DNA of 45,965 bases from Zygnema cylindricum. Lineage: Eukaryota; Streptophyta; Zygnematophyceae; Zygnematales; Zygnemataceae. A model generated the notes under the pieces. It ran no database searches and had not been told where the DNA came from. It was given only the letters and a program-made list of their open reading frames with translations. The position numbers and the translations under genes were made by a program. Of the stretch, positions 31,238 to 42,444 are shown piece after piece. Where the stretch lies: the NCBI GenBank assembly GCA_037447655.1, contig JBBHKE010003217.1, forward strand, positions 1 through 45,965, given 5' to 3'. Every line of letters starts with the position of its first letter. The first letter of the stretch is position 1.

Positions 31238-32876
31238 TGTCATGTCGCATCTCGTCGGCCATTCTAATTGTTTATATTTAGGTGTTAGGACGGGCAACCG
31301 CCACACTAATTTATATTCGGGTGTTATTTGGGTTTCCCAGGACCGTACATACCAACATTTCGCGTTCGCATCAACCGTACAATTTTTACATCACCGTACG
31401 CGTCGACCGTACGTATTCGTTTTTGGCTGTAATATGCGCCGACGACAAGTTGACCGTACAACTCAAAATTCTCGAGTTTTTCTGCCGACGACGACTTGTA
31501 CCGTACGACTTATGTTTTCCGAGATTTCTAACGACAGTGAATCGGGTCGATTCACGTCGACCGTACTTATTTATTTCTCCATGATTTCCGTCAACAACTC
31601 ATGTTCAAATTGAGGTCCGTACAAAAAACTTACTGTACTATATATATTTTCTGCGATTCTCGTCGACGGTAACTTCAATCATTTCACGTCGACCATGCGA
31701 CTTACATTTTCTGGAATTTGCGCACCAACAAAGTGGACCGTATCTGCGGTCCTACCATACTTGCTTTCATTCCCTTGAATCCCGACCGACAGCAAATTTT
31801 AATCATTTCTCGTGGAGTTGCATCTCGGTCGTCGACACAAAGTATGCGATTTTCGTAATATCACATCTGGACCGTCGACGCAAGTGACAGACAAATCGGC
31901 TGTCAATTATGACGAAGTGATGTGATTGGACCATTTTAAGTCGTGAACCATGTGGAGGTTCGGGCATTCACCTGTAGATAGGAAGGGTTTTAATCCGTAG
32001 GTTATAGATTCTGTAACGTAAGGCATAGGATTTCGGCCTCCTATTGGCTAAATCCAAACTAGACGCAAATACTTACATAGCACGCTGTACTCTAATTGGC
32101 CTATTTTCGCTAGGCATAGTTTTTGTTTTTTAGTTCTTCTTAGATTATTTCATGGTCACAATTTTTAAGTGCAGGAATTATTTATTATTCATTGGTTTAT
32201 TTTCAGTATTGAGGATTTTCTGCAGCCATTCTTTTATTTGTAAAATTGTCCGGACAGCTTAGAGGCAATTTTTTGCCTTTGCGTAAAGCGTCTAGTTTTC
32301 TATTACATTATCAATATCTTGTAAAGCCTTACATATTAATCTATACGGCTTCGACCAAGACCTACACGGTTTCCCTTCACTTCTCTCGTCCGTTTGAGTG
32401 GATTTCGACCGCGTTCTCACGACACAAACTTCTTTTCCCAGTTGTGGGTGAGCTTTAATTAGTGTGGAAGTTGCATGTTAGGATTATTGATTTGTTGTTT
32501 TTATTTCTTGTGATTGTATATTTATTTCTATTTGGCTTATGCGCATCTTTTGAGTTTGGCTATCTCAAACCTCATAAGTGTCGAGCATATTGTCAATTTC
32601 AGTTGTTGTTTGTCTTTCTCGGTTGTTTATGCTTTCATTTGTTTTATTTAAGCATAAATTCAGATTATTCTCGATAAGATACCTCCTGCAAGGAATATAA
32701 ATAGACCGTGGGGCCTAGTGGCCATCCATCGGCTAAATATTCCTTCACTTGTAAATTGTCTCTTTCTTTTTTTGCTTGTTTGTTTTATTTCAATTTTGGT
32801 TTTCTTTTTATATTAAAGAAAAAAAATCAAAAATATATATTTATAGATACATTGATATAAAAATCTATAACTAGCT
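31238..32876 (+). repeat. 5' LTR of Gypsy element F
   Basis: Parallel to the copies at about 40870-42447 and 44706-45850. Homology to the second copy ends at 32876 only because that copy is interrupted, so the true LTR end lies between there and the gag start at 33648. No convincing primer-binding site was found. U3 (31320-31760) is packed with CGACCGTAC words. Confidence 0.8.
32696..32704 (+). promoter_or_regulatory. TATA box of the F 5' LTR
   Basis: TATAAATAG inside AAGGAATATAAATAGA. The same word with the same flanks is kept in the second LTR (42250-42258). Transcription would start about 30 bp downstream, near 32730. Confidence 0.65.
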
Positions 32877-33647
32877 TTACATTTATAATTACCATTTGCT
32901 TGTTGGTTGACGTTTTTATCTTATTGGCCAATTTTCAGCCAACAATATACCACACTAACTTAAGAATTTAGTTTTTGTTTCCTCCATTTTTTTGTTATAT
33001 ATAAAGATCATCGTTTGCTCACATTGAGACATACTTCACTAAAGAGTGGAGTTAGTGGAGCGGATCCGTTCTTGGGAGCTCTGCAAAACTTCGGTTGTAG
33101 CGAACAACCGCAGTTCACCCTTGGCAATCACCAAATTGCTAAGAGTGTTATGTAAGTATCACGATGCCTTGCGGGTACAGGCGCGTGCTAAGGTAGTCGG
33201 TTGATCGTATAAAGGGATCGTGTTTGGAGTGGATTAGTGTTAATCCACTTATATTGAGCATAGCATTTGTCCAACTTTCCATGCTTGCTATTTGGCCCTG
33301 AGTGGCCTTGGCTGAGTTTGCTTTGCCCGGTGTGGGTTTTTATCTATAGATATTGTCGTTGGAGGCATTGGTTAGCTTCTTTGTGGATTGTGCCGCTTTA
33401 GATCTGCACTTGGGAGTCCTTGGATAGTAAGTTATTTGCCTTTATAGATCTGGCCCTTCGGCCTTGTCCCCTTGTTTGCAAGGTAGAAGGTTTTAGAAAT
33501 ATGGCTTCTTGATAGATCTGGCCATCGAGGCCTTGTTAGAGATTGATTGGTTGGCTGATTGGACAAGTGAGTGGTGTGGTCTGGCATGTGAAACATCTCG
33601 TATAGATCCATTTTGCTATTTGGTCGTCATTTGGTTTTATCATTTTT
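32877..33647 (+). other. F leader region
   Basis: No gene. It contains a second TATA-like word (TTATATATAAAG near 32994-33005), several GTAAGT splice-donor-like words (33151, 33429) and GATCTGGCC repeats near 33454 and 33514. A leader intron is possible but unproven. Confidence 0.4.
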
Positions 33648-35139
33648 ATGCCCACCGATTGGGATAATCTCGATTATCCTTCCGGAACTACTCGATCGTC
33701 GGCCTCTTTTAGGCCCACGGAATCAAGACTTTCAGACTTACATAGTCTTTTAGACCATCCTTCCCTAGATATCTCGGGTCAAATTTCCCCTTCAATCCGA
33801 TCGTCTCTCACCTCAGTATCTTCTTTATCATCAGTCTCTTCCACACTTTTCGAAGAAGAATCTGACTACGATTCCCTTGACGGGTCAGATTCCAATTCAT
33901 TATCTTTTTGGTTTCCGCAAATTATAAATCCATTATTATCCCCAATCATTCCATTATTGGAAATGGCTTCCACATCCGAGGAAAGGGGTCGGCTTGATTT
34001 TTGTTTTTAAGGAATGAACGACACCATGACCTTATCCCATTTCCGATATTATTCGATAGTGAAATGCGTGATCTTGTATTTCGGTACCGAGATCGATTTG
34101 ACCTACGGGTCGCTTTCTCTCTTTTAGGTCATTACCTTCGCGGTTCAGCCCTTACTCTTTATTCCCGCAAGTATGATTCCGTACTTGCGATGACAAAGTT
34201 TTCTCCAGCTTTTGCTGGGAGTTCAGCTATTATAGGACAACCAAAAATAACCTACCAACCGGCTATTTCGGAAGTTTTTGATCTCAACGGTGATGTTATT
34301 ACAACAGCAATTGCGGAAATACTGCAGTAGTTCGCTATAGCCGCAATTGCCTGAATCCCAGCACGACCAGCGATGACGGTCCCTATATTGGATCCACTCT
34401 CTGTCATGTTTGAAATGTTGCAAACAAGATACTGTATGCAAAACCCTGACCAAGTTCGTGACTTAATGAACTTCAAACAAAAGTCTAGAGATACCGCCCT
34501 TGCCATGCGTGCTCTTATTGAAGCTCTTCGTGAAGCATTGCCGGAATTAATGTCAGATGTTGAAGCTGTCCATAAACTTGTAGGAAAGTTTCCGAGTCAG
34601 TCTAAGAAATTTATCGAGAGTCACCTGACTCAAACATACGGCTTGAAGTTCACTTTCGACCAAGCCGCCCAGCATGCCGTGGAATACGAAATGCAAAATT
34701 GTTGGTGGGAAGCCCATGACCGTCCTAAAGCGGTCCCAAAAGAACCGATTGTTCAACCATGGAACAATCCTCGTCCTAACAACCGGCCTCCTAAAGTCCT
34801 GGCCATGGGAACCCCACCTGTTGCTCCAAGAAACCGATTATGTTTTCGATGTGGGAAGACGGGGAATGATGCCCGAATGTGTCCAGACAAAACTGTTACT
34901 TGTACACGTTGCAAGCAAACCGGACACTATGTCCAACGTTGTCATATAAAGAACCCGGAATTTTCCTATCAGAACCAAATTAAGAGTGGTGGCATTTGCG
35001 CTTGATCCGCAAAACCGGTTCAACCAGTTAAAGAACCGGAGACGGACACCACTCCACCTAAGGTATCTCGAAGAAAGAGAGAGTGTTTTGAAATGCAAGA
35101 GCAAATGGCGGCTACGATGAAGGAACAATTCGCAACTTC
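33648..35139 (+). pseudogene. F gag with two zinc knuckles, broken
   Basis: Three successive frames. 33648-34010 is a Ser-rich N terminus; 34001-34330 has FRYRDRFDLRVAFSLLGHYL, a capsid-type helix block; 34373-35005 holds the C-terminal capsid half (YCMQNPDQVRDLMNFKQ) and two knuckles. The first reads CFRCGKTGNDARMC, with Asn where His is expected; the second, CTRCKQTGHYVQRC, is intact (about 34894-34935). A short inverted repeat CAATTGCGG / CCGCAATTG flanks the break at 34308-34349. Gag packages the element RNA. Confidence 0.82.
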
Positions 35140-35604
35140 ATGACTCAAATGAAGCCACAATTTACAGGCATGGCTCGCACTGTTGTACACATTCCCACGT
35201 TGGCAGGTCGAATCTTACGAGATTCCACCATCCAACAACGAGAGGCTACGTTCAACAAAGGTTCGACCGATCACAGCCGTGATGGTAAAACTTCTACCAC
35301 ACGCATTCTTTTGTCATTCACTAAAGAACCTTCTCCTCTCTTACTTGAAACCGCTTCACCCATTGCGGCTGAAGATCTTACCATGTTGGATTGAACTATA
35401 CATGAGGCACACCGCGTGAAAGAACGCTTGTGCATTCTATCGTTGATGATTTCCGACTCACCACAAATTTCCCCTATCTCCTTTACCTCCGATAGCTCAG
35501 CTAAAGCTACCGCGTTACGAGCACTTTTGCTTCACAGAAATCTTGCTGCTATTAAGCCTAATTCCATAGAGGAGTGAAATTCCCTCGATCCTCACATTAG
35601 TTTT

Positions 35605-35880
35605 TTGCATAACGGGAAGGGTGCATTGTTGATCAATGGTATAGCCCCTTCCCTGCCTCTCATGGATACGGGTGCAAAGTCGGTGATATTGGGCTCTAGC
35701 TTTGCACTCAAGCTTGGTCTAACTCTGGACAAGCTTCAGTCCACTTCTACTCGCTTGTTAACATCAGCGGGTACAACCGAGCCAGTACTAAGAATCACTT
35801 AAGAGCGACTCGTTTTCAGGTTCCAGAACGGAACAGCCACATACTTTGCTGAGATCTCGGTTCACGCTTGTCACTAAATG
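35605..35880 (+). pseudogene. F retropepsin-like protease
   Basis: LPLMDTGAKSVILG (about 35653-35694) is the aspartic protease active site with D-T-G-A, followed by a hydrophobic stretch and a stop at 35800. The domain continues at low quality to about 35880. It would cut the long polyprotein. Between it and gag (35140-35604) only broken linker sequence is seen. It lies directly upstream of the methyltransferase domain. Confidence 0.75.
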
Positions 35881-36024
35881 TAGTGACTATGAATGCCTAG
35901 CGGGACAGGACGTTATATTTCGTGTAGGGGGTAGAGTTGACATGCATGATCAGATATTTTTTTATAGGCCCACTGCTTCCCAGAACTCAAAATCTGCATT
36001 CCGCTAATTTCCGCTAGGAAGCCC

Positions 36025-37242
36025 ATGCGTGTTATGGCAAATTCGACCACATCCATGCCTGCATTTTCAGGGAATTCGATGGGGGCCGAAATATTTCATT
36101 CATTGTCAGCAGAAGAAATTTTGCTTGATAGTTCTTACTTACCAGAAATTTTTGGTGACCCAAGTTTTCTTAAAGATACGAGGGAATTTGACCGAATCTA
36201 TAACCAAACCTTGTCAATTCCACTTTCTTCGGTATTTCCTCCAATCCCAATCCCTACAAACTCTTCTGGGTTTCTTCCCGTTAATTGAAATCCCATCCAA
36301 TTGAAACCTCATCCAAATGGATTGGTGATTTTGGCCCTCTTCGCTGGAATAGGCACTTCCCTCCTTGCATGTTTGCGGAATGGATTATTAATCCGATTTT
36401 ATTATTTGGTTGAGATTGATCCGTTAGCACGTAAAGCACAATTCATCATTGTAATCTGTTGCATTCCCAATACCCGCATTTGTTACCCGCATACGAGCAT
36501 ACGCATACTGCCCTCCCAGAAGACATCCGGATTGTGGGCAACCATAACTTTATGGATATTGGTCCTCAATCTAGTTTTTGGCGGATGGGAGTGCCGAGAA
36601 TGTCGCGGGCCGAGAAAGGTCTCGGTTTGGCCGATCTCCACACCAAATTATTTTTTGAATTGGTTCGCATCCTGCATTTCTTTCAAACTTTAAAGCATCC
36701 TATAGGATATAACTTGGAAAATCTTGCGGCCTTTAATGATCCAAGACCTACGGTCTTGATTGATTATCATCGGATCGAAGTATTAATTGGTCCTCCCCTT
36801 ATTATTGACGTCGCTCGCCATGGTTCGCTAGCGCACCGTGTTCGCTCCAAATGGACAAACCTGATTGATATTGGTCGACTCCGTGAGGCCAACCTGTTAG
36901 TTTGTTCTCCTCCTCTAGACATTCAGGTTTTTTTTCTTCCTTTCCATAAGGTGCAGCATTCAAAAGGACTGTCCCCGTAATTTAAGTGTCAATATCCCGG
37001 GTCAACCTCTGAAGGTGCTTCCTACCTTAGTTTTTTACCCACATCCACATGCATTCTTTAATGACAGTCTTGGCATGCTCCGAAACATTCATACCGGTGA
37101 GTTCGAAGAGCCTACCTCTACGGAACGAGAACACCTCATGCATTTTATTTTTGGCACTAAAGCCGCTCTTGGTATTAGAGAACGTCAAAGATGCACTTTA
37201 TTAGGTCGTGTCATGGACCCTCAGTCTTTGTCTTTTGTTTAA
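36025..37242 (+). pseudogene. C5-cytosine DNA methyltransferase domain inside F pol
   Basis: Would transfer a methyl group from S-adenosylmethionine to cytosine in DNA. Motif I (cofactor binding) LALFAGIGTS is at 36331-36360 and motif II YYLVEIDPLARKA at about 36400-36438. Motif IV FGGWEC has the catalytic Cys codon TGC at 36592-36594; the preceding Pro of the usual Pro-Cys pair is Glu. Motif VI NLENLAAF (usual ENV) is near 36711-36734, a motif VIII-like AHRVRSKW near 36832-36855, and motif IX/X TEREHLMHF and LLGRVMDPQSL at 37117-37230. The frame shifts between II and IV, inside IV, and in the target-recognition stretch (36980-37015). 36025-36288 is an N-terminal extension of unknown function. 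The domain lies between protease and RT, so it belongs to the polyprotein. Confidence 0.85.
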
Positions 37243-37600
37243 GGTCTGGGGTTTGCAGCTGGTCGCCACTCTCAGGCACATCCGTCTCAACCAGCTTGGG
37301 GCGGGAATGCATCACTAAGAAAATCTTCCCGTCCCACTCTCCAAGGGACCACATTTCATTTTTTCCTCTTTCCTTCTCTATTTCCACCAGTTCTGGAAAT
37401 CTCTATCTACGATTTCCTCAATCCTTACCATATGTCTTGGTCTATCCGTGCATACACGGCTGTCCAGTGAGCAAGTTTCATACATAATCCACCCACTCCT
37501 CATTGGAACGCTGCTTTTCCAACACGCAGCTGGAATCATTCGGTTAATTGCCTTAAACAAACACCCGTGGCTTACGCATTAGGACAAACGCTTATCCCAG
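37243..37600 (+). other. F linker between methyltransferase and RT
   Basis: Broken coding sequence with no recognised domain. It probably linked the methyltransferase to the reverse transcriptase in the ancestral polyprotein. Confidence 0.45.
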
Positions 37601-39096
37601 ATGAGCAGTTGGCCTTTGCACAAGCCATGGAGGCCATGACAATTGAGAATCTTGAGGCTCCTAAATAGAAATTCGGCACCAATCTAACAAAGTCTGAACA
37701 ACAATTAGTGAATGACGTAGCTTTACGAAATGTCGATGCCTTTGCTTTTTCTTTGAACGATTTGGGTCGTCACTTTGCTTATAAGATGTCGATGGATCTC
37801 CAAGATGACCGCCCGATATTTAAACGAAAACATCGTCTTTGAGAAACTGAATGGGAAATGGTAGACAAACGATGTGTTGAACTAGAGGAAGCTGGCCTAA
37901 TCTATCGGTCATACTCCACATTTTCAGCTCCCACTTTCATTCCTCGCAAAAAGGATTCCGAGGGTAATTTTACTGAGCGTCGAATGTGTGGTGATTATCG
38001 TGAACTAAACGGTTCAAGATCCTCATCCTATGCCTCTTGCCGAAGAAATGTTTGATCACGTAGGCGGGGCGAAGTATTCTAGTATCCTTGACCTCCGTCA
38101 AGGATTTAATCAAATTGAGATAAAGGAAAAGGACTGGCATAAAATTGCCTTTTGGGGTAGTGACGGCGATGAGAATGGGCGGTAATGCCGTTCGGACTGA
38201 AAAATGCTCCCGCGGTATTTCAAAAAGTCATCGACTCAGTCTTTAGAGGTTGTAAGTTTGCTACGCGTTACATCGATGACCTCATCATTGCCTCCACTAC
38301 TATCGAAGAGCACGCGGCTCACATCGAATGGGTATTGACCGAATTAAAAAAGGTTGGATTAAAGTGTCATCCCGCAAAATGCACCTTCGGATCCGAAAGA
38401 GTGCCTTACCTTGGCCATTTTATCTCGGCTGAGGGGATCACTCCTCTCAAAGCAAAGGTAGAGGCAATCAGTAAATTGCCGGCTCCCACGGACCTCATAA
38501 GTCTGCGAGCGTTTCCCGGGCTTGCTAATTATTATTGCAGGTTCGTACCTAATTTCAGTACAATCGCATCTCCTTTAAACGACCTTCTCAAGAATGAAGT
38601 GGCCTTTATATGGGGCCCCGATCAGATTCCCGCATTTCAAAAATTAAAAACCGCATTATCGAGTGCTCCAATTCTCCGTCCTCCCAATCACAAAATCCTT
38701 TTTTGTCTCCAAACAGATTTTGGAAAAGTCAGAATCCCAACCATTTTGACACAAAGAGAGTTGAGCGGAAAGGAATACGTAGTTGCTTACGCGAGTAGAA
38801 GCAATAACCGGGCTGAATCAAATAATAGTAGCTACGAAGGAGAGTGTCTAGCCGCGGTTTGGGGAGTTGTTCACTTCCGCCATTATTTGTACGGAAAACC
38901 TTTCACACTCCTAATTGACCATCAACCCTTGCATTGGCTGATGACTAATGATAAGCTTTCCGGGAAACTAGCCCGATGGGCTTTAATTTTCCAAGAATAT
39001 GACGTTGAAATCATTCACCGACCCAGTCTGCTTAGTCTAAATGCAGACGGGGTTTCCTCAAATCTTTTGCCTCGAACAACGGATAACGGAGTTTGA
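37601..39096 (+). pseudogene. F reverse transcriptase and RNase H
   Basis: The pre-RT segment is NDVALRNVDAFAFSLNDLG. The fingers are at 37858-38055 (ELEEAGLIYRSYSTFSAP, RMCGDYRELN). A frameshift near 38020 leads to YSSILDLRQGFNQIEI, and another near 38180 to the 303-residue open frame 38185-39096. This has MPFGLKNAPAVFQ, the active site YIDD (38269-38280), LGHFISAEGITP, then RNase H (TDFGK, YEGECLAAVWG, LLIDHQPLHWLM). The order and motifs are classic Ty3/Gypsy. The catalytic Asp residues are present, so decay is mainly by frameshift. Confidence 0.9.
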
Positions 39097-39319
39097 CAGG
39101 ATTTAGATGATGACAAGGTTCCTACCATGTTAGCAGGTTCTTATCTTACTTACTGTCTGGCCTCTATTCCGAATCTCTGTCCCGCCATAGATCCTTGGCG
39201 TGTGGGCCTCTCGTAATTTTACTATCGACCTAAACCTTTAGGATTGATAGTACCTTTGAAGAAAACAGAGTGAAATAAAAAACAAAAATTACCTTTGGCT
39301 CGGAGGATCTTTAGTTCGG

Positions 39320-40133
39320 TTGTTGGTAGACGGAAGCCATAGATATGTCCCTCGTCATACCGAGCGACTTTCCCTAATTGAGCAAATTCACACCGAGCTT
39401 GGTCACTACGATACCAAGCGGACGTTAAGCGTAGTTCAAGGCACGGTATTGGTGGTCAGGAATGCAAGCTCATGTCGCTGCTATTCTACACAAGTGTGTC
39501 ACCTGCGACCGTCTCCGAACGTCTTTCTCTAACCGACAGACTACGGTCCAACCTCTACCTATTAGGGGTTTATTCTATCGATAGTCGGTCGATTTGGCAG
39601 GACCTTTTCCCATCTCACGTATATCGAAACAATACATCACGATTATGATCAAAAATTTCAGTAACTGGGTAGAAGTCGTAGCCCTGCCTCATAAGACAAC
39701 TAAGTTAACCACCGCAGCTTTTAAGGAACATGTCCTTATGAGATACGGTGCCCCTGCCGAGGTCATTACGGATCAAGGTACAGAATTTCGGGGAGAATTT
39801 CAAGAGATGCTTGATGAGGCTCTCATTGATCATCGCCGTATTAGTCACGATCAACCCCAGGCCGATAGCTTGACTGAACGGGCAGTCCAGACATTTAAGC
39901 GTGCCTTGCGTAAGCATTGCTTAGAGAAACACATTTCGGTTTGAGACGAGTCCCTCGGCTACATTACCATGGGATATCGCATGTTAGTTCAGGCTAGTCT
40001 GGCTAATTTTAGCTCGTATTATGTTTTATTTGGGCGACAACCGTTGCTCGGTCGCAATATTCAGAAAGCTGTAAGCTTTCCGCTTCCACTAATGTCTAAC
40101 ACTATTTTCTTGGAATAACTTACTCGTCGTGCT
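39320..40133 (+). pseudogene. F integrase zinc-binding and catalytic core
   Basis: Integrase joins element DNA to the chromosome. The HHCC region starts with HTELGHYDTKRTL (about 39389-39427) and ends, after a frameshift, with HKCVTCDR (about 39488-39511). The core has the first Asp in SVDLAGPFP (GAT at 39592-39594), the second in ITDQGTEF (39771-39773) and the Glu in LTERAVQTF (39876-39878), 35 residues after the second Asp. The main open frame is 39594-39944, ended by a TGA at 39942. Stops before the first Asp (near 39583) and near 40117 break the rest. Confidence 0.88.
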
Positions 40134-40661
40134 TTGCTTTTTGCCCATGAAATGCCCATGGCTTTTAATAACGTGCAGATTGCCCAACATCGCTACACAC
40201 TTCGGTTTGCCACCACTCGAAGCGACAGTTATAGGCCGCAACAGAAGCCCTATCGGGTGGGAGACTATGTTTATCTTCGCAGGCAATCTTTTGACACTTT
40301 GAAAACGGATGTTTCTGCACACATTCTACAAATTATCGAGGTGGATCCAAACAGAATGTTGGGATTACAAGGAGCGGACACAGGGACTTTTCGAGAGCAC
40401 TCCAAGTATTGTGCTCCAGGTTATTTACCACATTTGTCGCAGGATAAGGATCCTATGCGGATGCCGATTACGGAGGCGACGACATGTACCTTTTTTCATC
40501 GATCGGACGGGGAAACTACCATGTTACTTTGTGATCATTGCAATCAGGGGTTTCACATGGAGTGTTTGGTGCCACCATTGTTGGCAGTTCTAGATGGTCA
40601 CTCGTTTTGCCACGGATGTCGCCAACTTCCGGTCATGTTGGCTAGCTCCTCTACCACCTAA
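40134..40661 (+). pseudogene. F integrase C-terminus with PHD zinc finger
   Basis: Open for about 175 residues. The first part (YRPQQKPYRVGDYVYLRR) is the DNA-binding C-terminal integrase fold. It is followed at 40485-40619 by a PHD-type finger: Cys at 40485, a Phe codon TTT at 40494-40496 where the second Cys (TGT) is expected, then LLCDHC, FHMEC and FCHGC with the remaining ligands of the Cys4-His-Cys3 pattern, plus the PPL word typical of PHD fingers. PHD fingers read histone H3 tails; many plant Gypsy elements have a chromodomain at this place instead. I infer a chromatin-targeting role. The protein stops at TAA 40659-40661 just before the purine tract. Confidence 0.82.
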
Positions 40662-40869
40662 AGAGCTGGGGGGGAATAAACCAACCTAACCATAACCAGC
40701 TAAGTCGTTGACCTTTCTTTTTCTTTCACCTTGCCTGTTGTTGTATTTATCCATTTTTTACTTTAATGTTTTATTTCATTTACAATATCTTTTCATTATT
40801 TGAGTTTAAGTGGAGCACAGCTGATGATGTTGCATTCATCTTCACGTTATTTGACACATCCACGACAAC
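40662..40869 (+). other. F 3' untranslated region with purine tract
   Basis: AGAGCTGGGGGGGAATAAA directly after the stop is the best polypurine tract. About 190 bp of AT-rich sequence without clear match to the 5' LTR follows before LTR similarity begins near 40870, so either the tract is internal or the LTR start has diverged. Confidence 0.5.
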
Positions 40870-42444
40870 TTTCATGCTCCATCGCGTTGGCCATTTTAGT
40901 TGTTTATATTTATGGATTAAGAAGGGCAACTACCACACTAATTCGTATTTGAGTGTTATTTGGGTTTTACACAGATCGTACATACCCACATTTCGCATTC
41001 GCGTCAACCGTACATTTTTACATTGCCGTACGGGTCGACCGTACGCATTCATTTTTGGTTGTAATATGCGCCGACGACAAGTTGACCGTACAACTCATAA
41101 TTCCCGAATTTTCTGCCGCTAGCGACTTCGACCGTACGACATACATTCTCCGTGATTTCCGCCGACGGTGGATTTATTCATTTCACGTCGTCCGTAGCAC
41201 ATATATTCTACGCGATTTGCGCCGACGGTGAATTCGATTTTTCACGTCGACCGTACGACTTTTCTTTTCCAGAATTCCCGCGATCGTAAAGTGAACCGTA
41301 CCTACGGTCCCACCGCACAAACTTTTATTCCCATGAATCCTGACCGACAGCAAATGTTAATCATTTCGCGTGAAGTTTTATCTCGACCGTCGACGCAGAG
41401 TATGCAATTTTTGTTACATCACATCTGGACTGTCGACGCAAGTGACAGACAAAGCGACTTTGAGTTCGGACGAAGCGACGTGATTGGACCATTCTAAATC
41501 GTGAACCATTTAGAGGTTCATGCGTTCACATGTAGATAGGAAGGGTTTTAATCCGTGGGTTATAAATTATGTAACGTAGGGCATAGGATTTCGGCCTCCT
41601 ATTGGCTGAATGCAAACTAGACGCAAATACTTACATAGCACGTTGTACTGTGATTGGCATGTTTTCGCTACGCGTAGTTTTTGTTACTTAGTTCATCTTG
41701 GATTATTTCCTGGTCAAAATTTTCAAGTGCAGGAATTATTTATTGTTTTGTTTTCAGTATTGAGGATTTTCTACAACCATTTTTTTTTTTGTAAAATTGT
41801 ACGGACATCTTAAAAGCGATTTTCTGCCTTAGCGTGAAGCTTCTTGTTTTCTATTACATTATCAATATCTTGTAAAGCCTTAGATATTAATCTATACGAC
41901 TTCGGCCATGACCTATACGGTTTCCCTTCACTTCTCTCGTCCGTTTGAGTGGATTTCGACCGCGTTCTCACGACACAAACTTCTTTTCCCGGCTGTGGCT
42001 TAGCTTTTAATTAGTGGGGAAGTTGCATGTTGGGATTGTTGATTTGTTATTTTTATTTCTTGTGATTGTGTATTTATTTCTATTTGGCTTATGCGCATCT
42101 TTTGAGTTTGGCTATCTCAAACCTCATAAGTGTCGGGCATATTGTCATTTTCAGTTGTTGTTTGTCTTTCTCGGTTGTTGATGTTTAGATTTTTTTTTAT
42201 TTTAAGTATAAATTCAGATTATTCTCGATAAGATAACTCTTGCAAGGAATATAAATAGATCGTGGGGTCTAGTGGTCATCCATCAGCTTAGTATTCCTAC
42301 ACTTGAAAATTGTCTCTTTTTTTTTCTCGCTTGTTTGTTTTTTTTCAATATAAATTTTCTTTGGTTAAAATAAAAAGAAAAAAAAATATTCAAAAATCAA
42401 AAATATATATTTATAGATACATTTCTACAAAAATCTATAACTAG

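Noticed and set aside
36301-37242. Methyltransferase as a separate host gene inserted between elements
   Set aside because: It has no own flanking UTR or introns visible, lies on the same strand, and is bounded by protease and RT of one element; the polyprotein reading is simpler.
28562-40661. Endogenous pararetrovirus (caulimovirus-like) origin of H or F
   Set aside because: F has an integrase with D-D-E and LTRs, which caulimoviruses lack; no movement-protein motif was seen in H or F.
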